This document shows, one piece after another, positions 1-10,955 of a stretch of DNA of 64,000 nt. Source of the DNA: Hansfordia pulvinata (taxonomy: Eukaryota; Ascomycota; Sordariomycetes; Xylariales). The stretch lies in the NCBI GenBank assembly GCA_006538405.1, contig BJKQ01000006.1, positions 2,627,001-2,691,000 of the forward strand. Reading direction: 5' to 3'. Every line of letters begins with the position of its first letter. The stretch's first letter is position 1. Made by a program: the position numbers and the translations under genes. Under the pieces are notes generated by a model that made no database searches, was not told the origin of the DNA, and was given only the letters and a program-made list of their open reading frames with translations.

Positions 1-360
1 ATATAAAACGCGTACTTTAAAAATCGATAAATAATTATTAATACGTTATCAATTACCTTTTTTAATAATAATAATAAGTTTAAAAGGCTGGTAATAAAGT
101 TTATAATTATCTTTTTAAACGGTGTTAAAAGTGTAAGGAGGGCGTTAAGGGTTTTATACGGCTTATAATATTTAAATTTTATATATTAATAAGTTATATA
201 TATTTTAATATATACCTTTATATTTTTCTTTATAAATAATTAAAAATACGTTACGGCCACTTTATAAATTATCTTTAAGGTTCTTTAATATCTTATTAAA
301 GGTTAATCGTGATAATATTAAATGATTTTTATAATAAGCGGGTGTTTATCCGGGATATAA
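1..360 (-). pseudogene. Integrase N-terminal zinc finger and start of catalytic core (partial, RIPed)
   Basis: Minus strand from about 260 to 1 reads a degraded HHCC finger tail (KVYIKIYITYxYIKFKYYKPY, the two cysteines of the 'SCxxCQ' pair altered to Y). Then comes NFITSLLN at about 101-79 (normally MDFITGLP, containing the first catalytic Asp of the DDE triad, here Asn) and IIYRFLKYAFY at the window edge (normally VVDRFTKYAHF). The remaining DDE residues are outside the window. Confidence 0.75.
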
Positions 361-559
361 AGTCTTCCTTTTCATTATAATAAGCCTGTTTTATCTTAAT
401 TTTAAGCTTTTTTATCACGGGTTTTTAATAACTTTACTTATTCCCTTTTTTAAGTAAATAAGTCCTTTATTTATACCTTATAAACGGCCTTTTTTATCGT
501 AAGTAACGGCGCGTTAAAAGCGATTATCGTGACCTTAATAAACTTTATTAAGAACTTAA

Positions 560-1090
560 AGAGCACTTTTTAATTTACCTTTACTTTTTCGTTTTTATTA
601 TTATACTTTAAACGGTAAGATAAGCCGTTAATAAGGTTTAATTTATTAAGCTTATAAATAATATTAAAGTTAAAGTTTATTAATAAACTTATTTAATACA
701 CTTATTTTATATTAAGTTAAGCCTTTATAACGAAGTATTAATAATTTAAATAATCGGATAAGACCTTTATTATATATTATATATAATTAAAGTAATACCT
801 TTATTATTTAAAAGCATACACGATTATAAGCAGCTTAAAGTTTAAAACCTTATAACGAAGTTCCGGCTTTTTTAACTTTCTTAAAATATACGCGATTAAA
901 TACCACCTTTTTTTAAATAATTAACTTAAAACCGTGCCGATCGTAAATTACGAAATGTTAACTTTTACACGGATAAGTAATTACAGGTTAAAGTAGCGTA
1001 ATATAAGTATATATATAAAAAGGACTTATAATTTATAAAAAGCCTTCTTTATATTAAAAGGTAACCTGTTCTTTATTAAAGTGTTATTAT
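560..1090 (-). pseudogene. RNase H domain of the RIPed Ty3/gypsy element
   Basis: Minus strand 873 to about 800 reads KKPELRYKVLNFKLLIIVYAF, up to the phenylalanine, closely following the 'KAELNYEIYDKELLAIVKAF' RNase H block of gypsy elements. It is followed by a KVLSDYLNY stretch (normally VLTDHKNLEYF). Near 674-600 FNFNIIYK and NGLSYRLKY correspond to 'FDFxIxYRPG' and 'ADALSRRPDY' at the RNase H C terminus. Stops are present throughout; this is a relic. Confidence 0.8.
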
Positions 1091-1099
1091 AAAGTAAGT

Positions 1100-1990
1100 T
1101 TATAAAAGGTATTATTACTTTTACGTAATTCCTTATAAACTTTTTATAAAAGTTAATAAATCTTAAAAATATTTAAATACCTTTAATAAATATAAAGGGT
1201 TTTTAATCTTATATTATTATAACCTTTATAAGGTTTATATAAATTCCTTAAAGGTCGATAACGAACTTAAAGAATATAACTTTATTTTAAAAGAACTCGT
1301 ATTTATTTAAGTTAATATATAGTTTTTACTCTTTTAATCGGTTAAAAACTTTATATATATTTTATAAGTATATAATAAGGTTTATAAAGTAAATAAGAAT
1401 ATCGTTTAAGTAAACGATATATATAACGTTTATTAAACTTATTAACGCGTGATTAATATATCGTTAAAAAGTCGTAAAGGCGTTTATAAGGTTAAAAGGT
1501 ATAATAAGATATTTAAAGTGTTTATACTTTATATAAAAGGCTATTAATTATTTATCACCCTTTTTAATACGTAACCGGTGATATATATTTATTAAATTTA
1601 ACTTTAAAAAGACCTTTACGTTACTTAACGTATTAAAGATCTTATATATTAATAATAACACGGTCCGATCCTTTATTAAAACTTTATTAAAGGCTTAATA
1701 ATTTATATATAATTATAACTTTCCTTTTACTTTTAATATAAATAACACCGGTAAGCTTATTACGCTTTTTAAAGGTTAAATTTACCTTTTTTATAACGTG
1801 TTATCGATATACTTTTTAAAGACTTTTTACTTATATATTAAAAGCGAATAAATAAGGCTTAAAAAAGGCTTCGCTTCCTTTATTAAGTTAATTAAGTGCT
1901 TTAAATAATAATAATTTAAAAGGTTTACCGCGTTATTTTTATTAAATACGTTTATAAAATCCGTGAACTTATTAAAAATAAGCGGTAAGA
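1100..1990 (-). pseudogene. Reverse transcriptase domain of the RIPed Ty3/gypsy element
   Basis: On the minus strand, 1415 to 1389 reads VYLNDILIY, the RIP-altered form of the Y(L/V)DD active-site box. The first catalytic Asp has become Asn, as G-to-A would do. Upstream (about 1618-1450) is the pre-catalytic palm with KYKHFKYLIIPFNLINAF, the counterpart of the usual 'FEYLVMPFGLTNAP' block. Downstream (about 1210-1130) comes FLRFINFYKKFIRNY, matching the 'FLGFANFYRRFI' RT connection. The leader at about 1993-1950 reads ILPLIFNKFTDFINVF, resembling the conserved segment before gypsy RT. Several TAA stops interrupt it, so it is non-functional. Confidence 0.85.
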
Positions 1991-3859
1991 TCGTTTTAAG
2001 CTTTTCTTTATTTTTCCTTTTTACCTTAATTATTATTAACGTTAAGGCTTATATAACCTTTTTTATTATATAATAAACCTGCTTTTTCCTTTATATAAGG
2101 TCGATATCAGCCTTTTAAAGGCGAAAAGTCCACTTTATTATATTAAAATTTAAATTTAAGTTTACCTTTTTTACTTATAAAATTTTTAAGATTAAGTCGT
2201 AAAGGTTAAGTAAGCGCGTTACTTTAAACTTTAATAAAACGCGGCGAGTTTATCGTTAATAATTAACGGCTTTTATTAAGTATAAGCGGGTAATAAAGGT
2301 TTTAACCTTTTTACCGATTCCCGTAATATCTTTATAACCCTTATAATAACTTATAAAAAACACGCTTAAAGCTATTATATTTATATTAAAAGCGTTATTA
2401 ATAAGTACTTTCTTTTATTTTTACCGCTTATTTATTTAAACCTTTATTAAGGCCTTAAAACGTACTTATAAGCGTAAAGAGTCTTATTATATAATATTAA
2501 TAATTAATAAAGAAGTATTAAATCCGGTAATAAGTCCTTTTTATAAGATCGTTACGTGCTTTTTAAAGTAATCTTTAACGATATATCCTTATTTTTAATA
2601 TTAATAATAATAAGCTTATAAGCACCGATTTATTAAGTGTTACTTATTATTATATAAGTTACACTTATAAGTTTATTATAAAAGGTTAAAGGCGTTTCCT
2701 TACGGTTAAAAGGCCGTAAAGGTTAATGTCTTTTAGCTTAATATTTATTAAAAGGGTCTTATTCCTTATTATAAAGGGTTTATAATAAGGTTTTTAAAAG
2801 GTTTTTAAGATCTTTTAAGGTGTTTTAAAGCGGTGTTTCTTATTAATAATTCTGTTAATTAAGCTTATTTATAAAAAGTAAGGTAAGTTTTAAGAATACC
2901 CCCCTTTTAAATTTCAGCCTTTAAATCCTTTTATAAACCGATAAAAACATTAAGGACTTATTAATTTTTATCGGTTAATTAAAGGTTTTTATACTTAATA
3001 ACTTTATAATAATTAAGGTAATTATTAAAAGACTTATTTTCGTTTTATTATAAAGTATAAAGCTTTTTAATAACTTTAACGTGTTTAAATTATAAGTTAA
3101 AAATATTAACCTTTATTTATATAATTAACTTATTTTAAGCGACGTTTTTAAGGCTTTTTTAATACCTTAACTTAAATTTATAAGATTAATATCGGTTAAT
3201 AAACCCTTTAAATAAAGCGGTAATAAAAAGGACCTTTATATACTTTTTTATTATACGGTCTTTATCGTATTTATTATAAATTAAATTTTAACGCGTGTTA
3301 AAGTTTATAAAGAAACATTAATATTTTATTAAGGACTTTTTATTATACGATAAAGGTAAAAGCTTAATACTTTTTAATAACTTATAAGTTACTTTCGCCC
3401 TTTTAAGCATTATAACGTAAAAAGGCTTTAATAAGGTCTTAATAAAGGCTTTAAAAAGCGAAATTCTTATAATTAAATCGTTTTATAAGGTTTAATTACA
3501 CGCCCTCTTTTAAGTTAATTAAGCTTAAGCTTATTAAACCTTATAAAAACGGTTAAGTTCCTTTTTTTTTTAAAAAAAGGTTATTAAGGCCTTATTAAAT
3601 AATAATTAAAAGCGGCTTAAAGGTCCTTTTTCGGGTTAAGTTTTTAAGTTAAGGTTTATTAAGCTTATAAAGGGTTTAAAGCGAGTTTAACTTAAATTCT
3701 TTAATTAATTAATCGTTACGGATCTTAAAAGTAAAGAGTTTAAAGATTAAATTAAGTCCTTAATTCGGTTAATAAAACGGGTGGTAAAAGGTATTTTAAG
3801 ATTATTATTAAAGTTTTTCTTTAACGGTGACTTATAATAAATAATCTTAATGGTCGATA

Positions 3860-3964
3860 TAAAAGGAGGTATTAACGTGTGATAAGTAAATATGTAAAAA
3901 AGCGTAATTCTTATTTATTAAATAAGGGCCGTATTAAATAATCCTTAATACTTACCTCCTTTTA
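3860..3964. repeat. 12-bp perfect inverted repeat near the element's right end
   Basis: Arms TAAAAGGAGGTA (3860-3871) and TACCTCCTTTTA (3953-3964) are separated by 81 nt. A further related copy (CCTCCTTTATATTA) lies at about 3984. It sits about 130 nt inside the AT-rich/GC-normal boundary. It may be part of a decayed LTR or untranslated leader; nothing shows a function. Confidence 0.5.
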
Positions 3965-4170
3965 CGCTTTAAGCCGGTTATGTCCTCCTTTATATTAATG
4001 TCCTTATTAAAGGTTTATTACGACTTCTTTAAGCCTTTTTATAACGCTGAAATCTTTATTAACTCCCGTCCTTCTTAAGTGGGCCCCTTATCTCTTAGCG
4101 GGTTTCCCTCGGGTTTCCGGCGAACCCTCGATTAACTTATGACACTCGAACCCTTATACCTTCGGAATTA

Positions 4171-4557
4171 CGGCTCGCCACGGGCTTTCCCTTCTCCTTA
4201 TGTATATCTTGCCAAGAATGGGCGCGCCGCGCCACTCGATGCAGCTTCAGACTTCGCCGCGGACTTAAGTGTGGGCTCGCCGGTTGCAGCTTTTTTCCGT
4301 GTTTTAGCTTAGCCTTCATTATTACCTTAAATTCATTACAGCTTTCTAAGGGCCGTAAACTTTAATGTTTCGCCCTTAAACCCATACACCTTTCTAAATC
4401 GCGGCTTGCCACGGGCTTTCCCTTGGTTTTCTTTATTCATGTCTTATAAAAAATAAGGGTACCACGCCACTTGATGCGGCGTTAGCCTTCGCCGCGGACG
4501 TAAGTGTGGGCTCGCCGGTTGCAGCTTCCTTTCGGTGTAATGGCTTAGCCTTGATCA
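4171..4557 (+). repeat. Imperfect direct repeat (two copies, about 150 nt) at the edge of the RIPed block
   Basis: Copy 1 (about 4171-4318) and copy 2 (about 4402-4557) share GCCACGGGCTTTCCCTT, then TTCGCCGCGGAC, then AAGTGTGGGCTCGCCGG with GGTTGCAGCTT, and finally GCTTAGCCTT. The middle differs, and copy 2 is locally AT-richer. The offset is about 231-239 nt. Short ORFs here follow the repeat and are not convincing genes. Confidence 0.8.
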
Positions 4558-5401
4558 TCAAAATCGTGCAAGGTGCACGACCCCCTGCTCTGCCTCACAC
4601 GAATGAATCTGCCATACTGCTTGGGGTGGTAAAGCGGCCGAATGGAATCGGTCCACATGTAGCGCCCTTTCCTATGGTTCAACAGAGTCATTTGAGTACC
4701 GCCACGAGTCACGGCTCACCATCCAGGCTTCAAGTCCGGAGCGCAGCAGGGCGATGTGCAAGATCGAACCCGATACATATTTCTGGACGATGTAAGACTG
4801 TTACTCATCTACGCATCGATAGACACGCAAAGCTGATCCGTAGCTGGCCAAAAATAGCTAGTGACTTATGAAAGTCATCTCAAGATCTCCCCAAGTCCTT
4901 TTTCGAGATCCCGTTGCCAAATGTCCCAACAAAGAGCACGTCTTGTGGCTCTCTCGTACGAGCCGCGGATAACACTGACAAATATGCTGCAGTCGGTGGA
5001 AATCACCTGCGTCGGTCAATAATTCATCAGGCTGGCTTTATGAGAATTTGCCAAGGCTTGCTCAAGACACTTGCTGGTGATGTGCGTGGCCTCGCATTCG
5101 CCTGAGCGCCACATGCCGCTCGTTCGCCAGTGCCGAAAAAGCACATCCAGACTAAATTGAAGCAGTCAGCCGCCGTGTCCTGGAGGACCGGCGTGTGACT
5201 TGATGCCGATGTGATCGAAGCACCCGAGAGATCCGTTGTAGTTCCAGACGACTTGATCTGGAAGCGAAACAGAGTCAGCTCCCGATACACGTCAAACCAA
5301 AGGAATCTATTCTTGTTATTAACTGACTGAGGTCAAAGCTTGCCACATCCATTCCTCTGGTCATGCTGTTGTAGCATTCGCAAGTGAGTAAAAAGCTCTG
5401 G
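4558..5401. other. Intergenic, no supported gene
   Basis: Normal GC composition between the RIPed element and the cyanovirin-like gene. Short ORFs of 60-120 codons exist on both strands, but none has recognisable domain content or splice structure. Confidence 0.6.
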
Positions 5402-5797
5402 TCACTTCCGTGGGTGGCGCAACCAAGGCAGCTTTGGATGTAGTTTCCGCTTGAACATGGTCAGAACCAAATGCAGCGTTGAGTCGCAGGGCACGGCAGC
5501 TGACCTGTTGTAAGCCACCAGATTGCCTCTGTAGTTGGCGAGGCAGTTTGCAGTGTCGAACCTGCGATCGTAATCAGCGTCCCGCCCGGCAGCAAGGATG
5601 GGAGCTCAGGGAGCTCACCAGGTCCATTCATAGCTGTACAGAACCCAGTTGTCATTGTTGCAGTACATGCCCAGATAGCTTCCGACCAGCATGGCACCCT
5701 GCCACGTGCAGGCGGCGATGAAGCCCTGGGCAGCAACGCGGCTGGTTCCACAGAGCGCCGCGAGGCCGGCGGCAATGATCTGGCGACCTAGCATCAT
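5402..5797 (-). CDS. Small secreted cyanovirin-N (CVNH)-like protein
   Basis: Two exons: 5797-5619 and 5561-5402, with a 57-nt GTGAGC...CAG intron (5562-5618), encoding 112 aa. The start ATGATG at 5797 was chosen because a clean signal peptide follows (MMLGRQIIAAGLAALCG...VAAQ). The mature part begins GFIAACTW, then SYLGMYCNND, then WFDTANCLANYRGNL. This is the F..SC / L.A.C.N / L(N).CIAN..G.L spacing of one half of a CVNH carbohydrate-binding domain. Joining the exons completes the 'C(I/L)AN' motif. A normal CVNH domain has two such halves; here only one is clear, followed by a basic tail, so the 3' end could contain an unrecognised second intron. Possible roles are extracellular mannan binding or an effector-like function; both are inferences from the family. 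Confidence 0.55.
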
Positions 5798-7374
5798 GTT
5801 CTTCGCGGCAGTCGTGTCGGGGCTCGCAAGTTCGGAAGCCGCTCCGAGACTGGTGGGTGCTTTGTTGTAGACGAACACCGCCCCGAAAGTCTGGGAACGT
5901 CCTGGGCGCGGGAATATCGGCAGAATGGGCGGCTGCAGGAACGGTGCCCTAGAAGACACAGAGGTGCAAAAGCCCAGAGCCGAGCTCGAGATGCCGGGCA
6001 AGCGATGAAATGAAGGTGTAGGCGCAGTGCATGGGACAATATAGTACCTAGTAGATAGAGGCGAGTAGTGACTCGTGAGGATGCGGGGCCCAATCGACTG
6101 GAAGACGGGAGTGGTAGGGGGGCTACGTTGCAGCATCTGAATCCGAACTTGAGATGCTCAAATTCGAGACGACAACCATTCTGGGACCGAACACTTCTTT
6201 CTCTCCGGTCCTTTCGCTCCTTCCAGTACTGCTCTTGCCGCTTTCGTGGCGCCCGGTTTGCGCAATGATGCATCATGAAGCCTGGGAAGGGGCATATTTC
6301 TGCCACATCGCTCTTTCCTTATCTGCTGGCTGAGTCAGCCCATTTCGGCTTCTCGATTGAACCGCGACACGAGGATCTCGGACACCGGCGCTTCGCGGGT
6401 AACTATATTTTTCGAATCATGTGTGCGTGGGAGGTACACAAGGAAGTAGCTGCTCATATACCTAGGGCCCCCGGCCTCTCTTGTTTGCAGTGGGGAGACG
6501 GATCCTGCCCCGTTCATTGTTTTCTTTGAAGCGCTCGATCCATGACTCTGGAGAGATTGGGGACCTCAGCCCCTGGCCACTCAGGTCGGCAGATTGGCAA
6601 TCAAGCGCCAGAAGTCTCGGGGTTTGCGGTGCAAGAGTGATGCATATCTGGGCAATCCAGAGGTGGCAGGTGCCCCGAGGCGCTTCGCGAGAACCGCGCA
6701 CATGATCTGCGCCACTCAGGTTCGAGCTGCCCAAAGACTGGGCAATCAGCCACGAACAGGGTCCAAGCCCTTGCAGAAGCAACACAAGGACGCCCGCCTA
6801 ACTGATACTTGGCTGTTCACCCGAGCAGTCGACACAGGCCAATTTATAATACCTGCCAGGGAACCCTGCTGTGTCTCTGTCTCATGTTTCATCTATCGCG
6901 AGGCTAACCACGGCCTCTGTCCGTCTCGCTGCTGAGAATGGAACAGGGCCTTACGTGCGGTGTTACGCGATCCTCAACCAGAGGTCGTCGCCAAGAACCG
7001 GCCCGTGGCAGTGAGGGGCAATGTCTCAACCTGCCAACCAGCGCCGTATATGGAGATGGGAGCACTACGCAGTACCTTTCCGCAGCAATGGTCATTGATC
7101 TGCAGGCGGGAATGCAAATACTGCAAGAGGGTATCTCCAGGTGAGTGAACACGCGCTTCAGAGGAAGGAGTATGCTTGCCTGATCCAAGTTGCCCACTGA
7201 TCAAGCTGGCCTTTAGCTACTGTCGCACCGGTAGGCCGGATCAATCTACGACGTCCCTGGTTGCGGAATGACGTACTGCATCGTGTTGCATGCTGTCTAT
7301 TGAAAATGTACTATGCTGTCTCGAACAAAGACACAGCGCCGTCTAGTGGGCAGCCACCCGTCGCCAGCCTGCCC
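5798..7374. other. Intergenic, no supported gene
   Basis: Upstream region of the cyanovirin-like gene and downstream region of the GT17 gene. Overlapping ORFs of 60-170 codons on both strands show no family signature. The long upstream extension of the cyanovirin-like frame (to about 6136) lacks protein character and is taken as 5' flank. Confidence 0.55.
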
Positions 7375-8470
7375 TCAAGTCTTTGGGTAGTCTTGGAAGC
7401 CAGCACTAGGGCCGCTTCTATCCATTAGATAGGGAAACTTGTCGGGGCTGTCCAGGAGGAGGCGCGGGATGTCGTGGTTGTTGTCTATCCTCTTGTACTC
7501 CTCGCCAGGACGATCCCAGAGATCTTTGCCCTCTCTGACACGTGACGCAATCCGGTCGGGGTCGCGATAGGCATCCTGGTTGAGGGAAACGTGAGAGAAG
7601 GAAGAGAGCTTGTTCAGCATGTCCTCGATGGTCGAGAAGCAGGAAGAGCAGTGCCAGCCCGAGTTCCACAGGTCAGCCTTCTCCAAGCTTACAAAGGGGG
7701 GAAACCCCGTCCGAGTTCCGGAGGTTAGTCGGCAGGATCGTGCGCGGCCCTTCGAAATAGGTTGCCTGCGGGTGCTGCCACTGCCGCCCTTTGTGCAAGA
7801 ACTGGTAGCTGTAGTAGTACATGTCGCTGCGCAGGGTCAGACGGCGCGGATAGCTGCAAGCCCGCAGAACCAGGAGAGTCTCGGGACGGATCAGTTCGTC
7901 AACGTCGGCGACAATGATGACGTCGCCGTGGTGGGGGACCTGGGGCCCCTGCAGGAGGGGAAAGGCCTGCTTGAACATGGCGTCCCGCTGGAGGTCTTCA
8001 AAGTCCCAAGCGGGGTTGGAGCGGTCTGAATGAAAGTCGGCGGGAATGTCCAGCTCGTGGTAGATGATCTTGTCGCGGTAGGCGGCAAACCTGTCGAGGT
8101 TCTGCTTGACGACCAGCGGCTTGTCCAGGTTGGTGAAAGTCTTGCTGGACTCGACAATGACAAAGTAGTCGACGTAGTGGTAGGTCGTGTTGAGCCGGAT
8201 CTCAAGCCAGTCCAGCTCGGTGTTGATCATGATGAGATCGTAGACCTTGCGCCGAGCGACGCCGCTGAAGGGGGCCCAGCCGTGGCTCTTGCAGATGGGG
8301 TTGGCATACTGGGGCTTGGAGACGTCGACGGCCGTGTCAAACTTGCGCACGTGGTGGATGGACCTGTCGAGCCAGTTGGGGTTGAGCCAGCACAGGAGGA
8401 AAAAGGCGACGGCCGAGCCCAAGATCCAGCGAAGCAGGCCTCGCTGGCCCATGCGTATCAGGACGGCCAT
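7375..8470 (-). CDS. GT17 family N-acetylglucosaminyltransferase-like protein
   Basis: Resembles beta-1,4-mannosyl-glycoprotein N-acetylglucosaminyltransferases (GnT-III type, family GT17), expected to be Golgi type II membrane proteins. The start at 8470 gives a short cytoplasmic tail (MAVLIRMGQRGLLR) then one membrane anchor (WILGSAVAFFLLCWL). An upstream in-frame ATG at 8524 would only add 18 unlikely residues. Family blocks seen: VYDLIMINTELDWLEIRL, DYFVIVESSKTFTN, VIIVADVDELIRPE (DxD-like metal site), and after the break ADLWNSGWHCSSCF and SSFSHVSLN. The frame breaks between NLRNSDG and EKADLWNSG at a G6/C4 pair (7696-7701, 7705-7708). A 28-nt intron would also restore phase, but that is improbably short. 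Adding one base to each run restores a continuous protein of about 365 aa. The catalytic assignment follows from the family only. Confidence 0.85.
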
Positions 8471-10955
8471 TATGATCCCATGGCAAGGCTCCGGGGAAAC
8501 AAGGGGCGCGGCACGACACGGCACGACACAGCAGCACGTGAAGCGACCTGGCGGCGAGCAGAGAGGGAGGTGCGCGGGCGTGGCGAGGGTGAGGTCTAGG
8601 ACCGGATCGGCGCTGGCGGGCAGAGTGTAGCACGAACCGGGGCAGCGCGTCTGACGATGGCATCGACTGAGCTACACTCGTACGTGGAAAAAGCGACGGA
8701 GGGCCGCGGCTGGAAGGAGACCCGCTCAAATCCAGGGGTATATCAGGTACGAGTACCTGAACGAATATCGGAACTCATACGATAGGTACCTCCTACCTCT
8801 GGTAGTGGACACCGGAGACGACGCAACACACAGCGCAGCAGTCTGCCAGTCCGTGTATTGTGAAAGTACCTACCTGCATAGATGTGGGGACCCCCAGCCA
8901 ATTCGAGGCGAGCAAGTACCTGAGCATCTACCTTACTCCAGATATGAGATTCCAGAGGTACTCGTAGGAACTCGTGCAATCAACAGCTGCGACCGAAGAC
9001 CCGGGCCCTTGTATGAGAAGATGTTTTTTCTTGGACTTTCATAGAGGATGGAGGCATCTTGTTATTTTGGCTTGTACAGGCAAAAGTCCACAATTCATTC
9101 ATACGCGCCATATTGGACAAACGGCAAGGGAGTCATCGACTTCTCACGCAACATTGAACTGTAAAGGTATCTTAAGGCGGGTAGAGACTGGATCGATCTC
9201 GCTTATCTGCAATATCCTACCTGAGAAGGTTTGTATTCGCAAATAGCTCAGGCCCTGTGTGAGGCACGGGAAACAGATGCCACTGTACTCTACGAGAGAT
9301 TGGTGGCGGCGAGGATCATCCGTCCTGGCCGACAACTTGATCATACGTAGGTACGGTAGGTTTTGGCCTCTTGGACCGAAACCCCATGATCATCGACCCC
9401 AGTGCCCAGGCACCAACGTTCAATGGCCGCTACGTACCTGGATAAGTATAAGTAACACCGGCCCGGCTGGTCGTCGCAGTCGCGCCTGCCGTTGAAAGAG
9501 GGTACAAGTACATGCGTCCAGGACCGACAACCACATGCAGGTCTGCCGGGGCAGCTGAGTTTCTGGAATCCATCTCACTGCCTGGTTGACTTGTCGACAC
9601 CGAAGTCGAGACTGGTAGCGAGCCATCCCAATGCAGAAGCTGGGGTGAATGCCGGCCCCAGGCTCAATCCACGGATAATGTAACATTCATCCTGGGGCTG
9701 CATCATGGTGCGCGAGCGGCATGATTGAGAGGTTGGTTTGTGTACCTCTTCAAGTTCAAGGTTGTTGGCGAGCCCCGCGCTGCCCCAGCACCAGCACCAG
9801 CACTGCGACTGAGGCTCTCCAGAGCTGCAGCGTGAGCCTGGCTGCAGCCCAGCTTCGGTACGTCCCAGGTACAATGAGGTGGCTGGTGGCACCACCTGCA
9901 GACCCCGAGTACTCGCACGCCCACCCGAGACGCAGCTGGAGGCGTCCACAGCCCCTGCGTGCCCTGGCACGCCCTGGGGCCGGCTCCGACTCAGGCGCTG
10001 GGGCTTGAGCGGGGGCTCTGAACTAAGGGCTAACTGGGAACGCGGGGAAACTGGAGCCGGGCGACGGGGGCGTTCCTCGTAGCTGCGGGCAGCACCGCGA
10101 CCGTCCAATCCATGGCAGCCATTCAATGGATCATCATCATCGTCATCATCATCACCACCATCAGCCGGGCTGACTTGCGTGCAGCTCCAGAGCTCCAAAG
10201 GTTGCACCCCCGCCCTCTCTTTCTTTGTATTGACGGCCCACTTCTGTTACCAACTCGCAACCGCCCCGTCTCCGTGCAGCTTAAAGTTCCTACTCGTGCG
10301 CTACGGATTTCCGGCCCTCAGAGCTTTGTTGTTCAGACCTAAGCCTCTTGCGGTTCCTGTTTCCTTGACCAACATCTAATTGAAACTCACTTCAATGTAC
10401 ACCAGGTACGTAGGTAGTCCGGAAGCTCGAAGTCCTGTCCGACATCGCGACTGGCTGCCGCTACTAACTGGGGCGTCTGCAGATCGAGCCCTGGGGCCAT
10501 AGGCTACGGTGAATCTCACGACACGCCGGAACGCCCCATTTTACATCGCCCGTCGCCCATCAACACCGCGCATCTCTTCGGTCTGCTGACTCGGCTCAAC
10601 TGACGCTAATTCGACATGACCAGGGTTCAGGCCGCCGCCTCTACACTGTCTCCCGTCTCATCTCCCCACCTGAGCTGCGCTCGGTCTGCCTTTTGCGCAC
10701 CCTTGCCTATCAATCGGCCCGGCACTGCTTCCTCGTCAACGCCGTCATTGCTCTTGGCCATGCCCGGACCGCTGTCGGCCCATCCGAGAGCTGGCGATTC
10801 TGTATAAAAGCTGCACAGGCTCGGCTCGACTCGTCCATGCACGGCTCGCCCCTTCGGTCAGTGCTGCTGGTCAAGACTCTCTGATGCTCTGTCCCCTGTG
10901 ATCCCTCATCTGTCCTGCACTGCGTCTGCGCTCCGCCCCGAGCCTTGATTGGACC
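8471..10955. other. Divergent intergenic region between GT17 and trehalase
   Basis: A 2.5-kb spacer containing several TACGAGTA/TACTCGTA-type words (around 8680, 8747, 8962) and many GGTACC/TACCTACC words, plus a short (ATC/GTC) trinucleotide tract at about 10130-10158. No convincing ORF. The proximal 350 nt before 10956 are pyrimidine-rich and hold the TATA box annotated separately. Confidence 0.55.
10803..10810 (+). promoter_or_regulatory. TATA box of the trehalase gene
   Basis: TATAAAAG, a perfect consensus, lies 146 nt before the trehalase ATG. CCCCT words (possible stress-response elements) occur at about 10848 and 10892, but these may be within the 5' UTR. Confidence 0.5.

Larger units (their letters stand above)
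1..4090 (-). mobile_element. RIP-degraded Ty3/gypsy LTR retrotransposon, left-truncated by the window
   Basis: The block is dominated by A/T with abundant TpA and almost no CpA or TpG, the footprint of RIP (C-to-T, mainly at CpA, on both strands). Read on the minus strand with stops ignored, it keeps one gypsy pol order: RT leader (about 1990-1800), reverse transcriptase core (about 1700-1150), RNase H (about 1060-590), integrase zinc finger and start of the catalytic core (about 360-1). Most in-frame stops fall where RIP would convert CAA, CAG or TGG. The rest of integrase and the 3' LTR must lie left of the window. Gag and protease should lie at about 2000-4000, but I could not read them. 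The right boundary is set by the return to normal composition near 4090; no LTR was identified. Confidence 0.88.
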
